Below the pieces are notes generated by a model. The model made no database searches. It worked only from the letters and a program-made list of their open reading frames with translations, and was not told where the DNA came from. Below are positions 29,618-30,417 of a DNA stretch of 30,417 nucleotides, piece by piece. The number at the start of each line of letters is the position of its first letter. Position 1 is the first letter of the stretch. The position numbers and the translations under genes were made by a program. Origin of the DNA: Egaibacter sp046050465 (GTDB taxonomy: Bacteria; Pseudomonadota; Gammaproteobacteria; Burkholderiales; Burkholderiaceae_C). The stretch covers positions 1-30,417 of the forward strand of contig JBJOPS010000055.1 of NCBI GenBank assembly GCA_046050465.1. The letters are read 5' to 3'.

Positions 29618-30417
29618 TCAATCCCGAAAAGACTCCGCCAAGTCGATCTTCGCAGCAACGTGCCGGTAATCAAAACGACGGCGGCGCCCCGAAACAACGT
29701 TGCCGCGTAGCCTAAGCATCTCCTGCGCGCGGGCGCGAGTTGACGGGTCACCGGTATTTGACTTCCAAAAGTCTTCAAGCTCCTTGTAGAGTGCATTTGC
29801 GCGATCTTCATTGGGATCGCCTGCCAGCAAATAAGATTCGATCAGCATACCTGGCCGATCTGCTACGAATTCTTTTCCACCCGGCAAGTCTTTCAAGGCA
29901 TCCATCGCCGCTTCTGCAGGCAAAGTGCCTTTACACAAGGCTCGAAAAGACTCAGGTTGTTTTGCGCGGAGGGCAATCAAATACGACACCAAAATCGCGT
30001 CAAGATAATGGTTTTCAGGAGTCTGGTGCATCACGACTGCTAGCATCGTGGCGCAACGCTCGCGGGTACGCAACGACAGTTGAAATACGTCAGCCAGTGC
30101 TGAAAAGTAGTCAACAAAATGACTCTTGTCGTAATGCAATTCCCCTTTACGGCTTGCAAAAATATCATCCATCCCAAACCGCGTGAGCAGCACGGTGGTA
30201 TGACGTTTCGAGCTGATCTTCGGAATACCGAACTCAAGATCAAAAAAGCGCCGCAAATATTCCTGCGTGTCTGACTTTTCGCCATAAACCGACGCAACAC
30301 TGGCCGAGAGTTGATTCTTATCAACTGAGAGCACAAAAACGATATTCGACAGATCAAACAAGTGCTTGATACGCTCAAGCAATTCGATGGCAAATGTCGG
30401 GCGACAGCGATCCAACT
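29618..30417 (-). CDS. KAP-family P-loop NTPase (5' part outside window)
   Basis: About 266 C-terminal residues are visible. The window edge cuts just after the Walker B region: DRCRPTFAIELLERIKHLFD is the conserved block following the acidic Walker B residues. It continues with IVFVLSVDKNQLSASVASVY and EYLRRFFDLEFGIPKISS, typical of KAP ATPases. The helical C-terminus has no known enzymatic motif. KAP NTPases are common in phage-defence islands and in membrane-associated systems. Its position with the AlbA_2 remnant and addiction modules supports a defence role, but this is inference. The stop is at 29618. Confidence 0.8.
   Translation of the reverse strand, partial: LDRCRPTFAIELLERIKHLFDLSNIVFVLSVDKNQLSASVASVYGEKSDTQEYLRRFFDLEFGIPKISSKRHTTVLLTRFGMDDIFASRKGELHYDKSHFVDYFSALADVFQLSLRTRERCATMLAVVMHQTPENHYLDAILVSYLIALRAKQPESFRALCKGTLPAEAAMDALKDLPGGKEFVADRPGMLIESYLLAGDPNEDRANALYKELEDFWKSNTGDPSTRARAQEMLRLRGNVVSGRRRRFDYRHVAAKIDLAESFRD

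Overview
The window looks like chromosomal DNA of a GC-rich betaproteobacterium, most probably a Burkholderiales/Comamonadaceae member (Rhodoferax, Polaromonas or Acidovorax type). I base this on the style of the housekeeping proteins (Rep, PriA, HemE, RuvC, ProQ, OMPLA) and on short palindromic elements that I associate with this family. No rRNA, tRNA, CRISPR array or complete insertion sequence was seen.

Left part (1-7.8 kb, + strand): the 3' end of a giant VCBS/cadherin-like repeat adhesin is followed by four tightly packed genes. These encode a TolC-like outer-membrane lipoprotein with an extra C-terminal domain, a periplasmic membrane-fusion protein, a membrane-anchored HlyD-like protein with a cytoplasmic GAF-like domain, and a polytopic M50 (HExxH) metalloprotease-like protein fused to a HlyD/lipoyl periplasmic arm. 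Starts and stops overlap by 4 bp at two junctions. No ABC exporter ATPase is present, so this may be an ABC-less export or surface-display machine for the adhesin. It is the main candidate for an under-described system here.

Middle part (7.8-25.05 kb): mostly housekeeping genes on both strands. They are pldA, rep, an AEC permease, remnants of a hipBA toxin-antitoxin pair, priA, hemE, a dsbD/scsB-type reductase, a DUF167 gene, a B12-binding radical SAM gene, a creatininase-family gene, proQ, an AraC-family remnant, plsC-like and cdsA-like phospholipid genes, and ruvC. Two repeat families run through this part. One is a 57-bp element present five times in the same orientation; two copies lie in dsbD, one in priA, and two at gene ends. 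The other is a roughly 72-bp element inserted in frame in rep and in the radical SAM gene, giving both proteins the same 13-residue peptide.

Right part (25.08-30.4 kb, - strand): a defence/addiction island that directly abuts ruvC, where ruvA would normally follow. It holds a KAP-family P-loop NTPase (cut by the window edge), a truncated AlbA_2/Schlafen-type gene, a three-gene toxin / HTH antitoxin / SecB-like chaperone module (TAC type), and an overlapping wHTH-nucleotidyltransferase / HEPN / hsdM operon. The hsdM has no hsdS or hsdR next to it. Two inverted-repeat operators lie in front of the two addiction modules.

Small deletions appear to have produced several remnants (hipB, hipA, araC, AlbA_2), which points to active decay of accessory genes.
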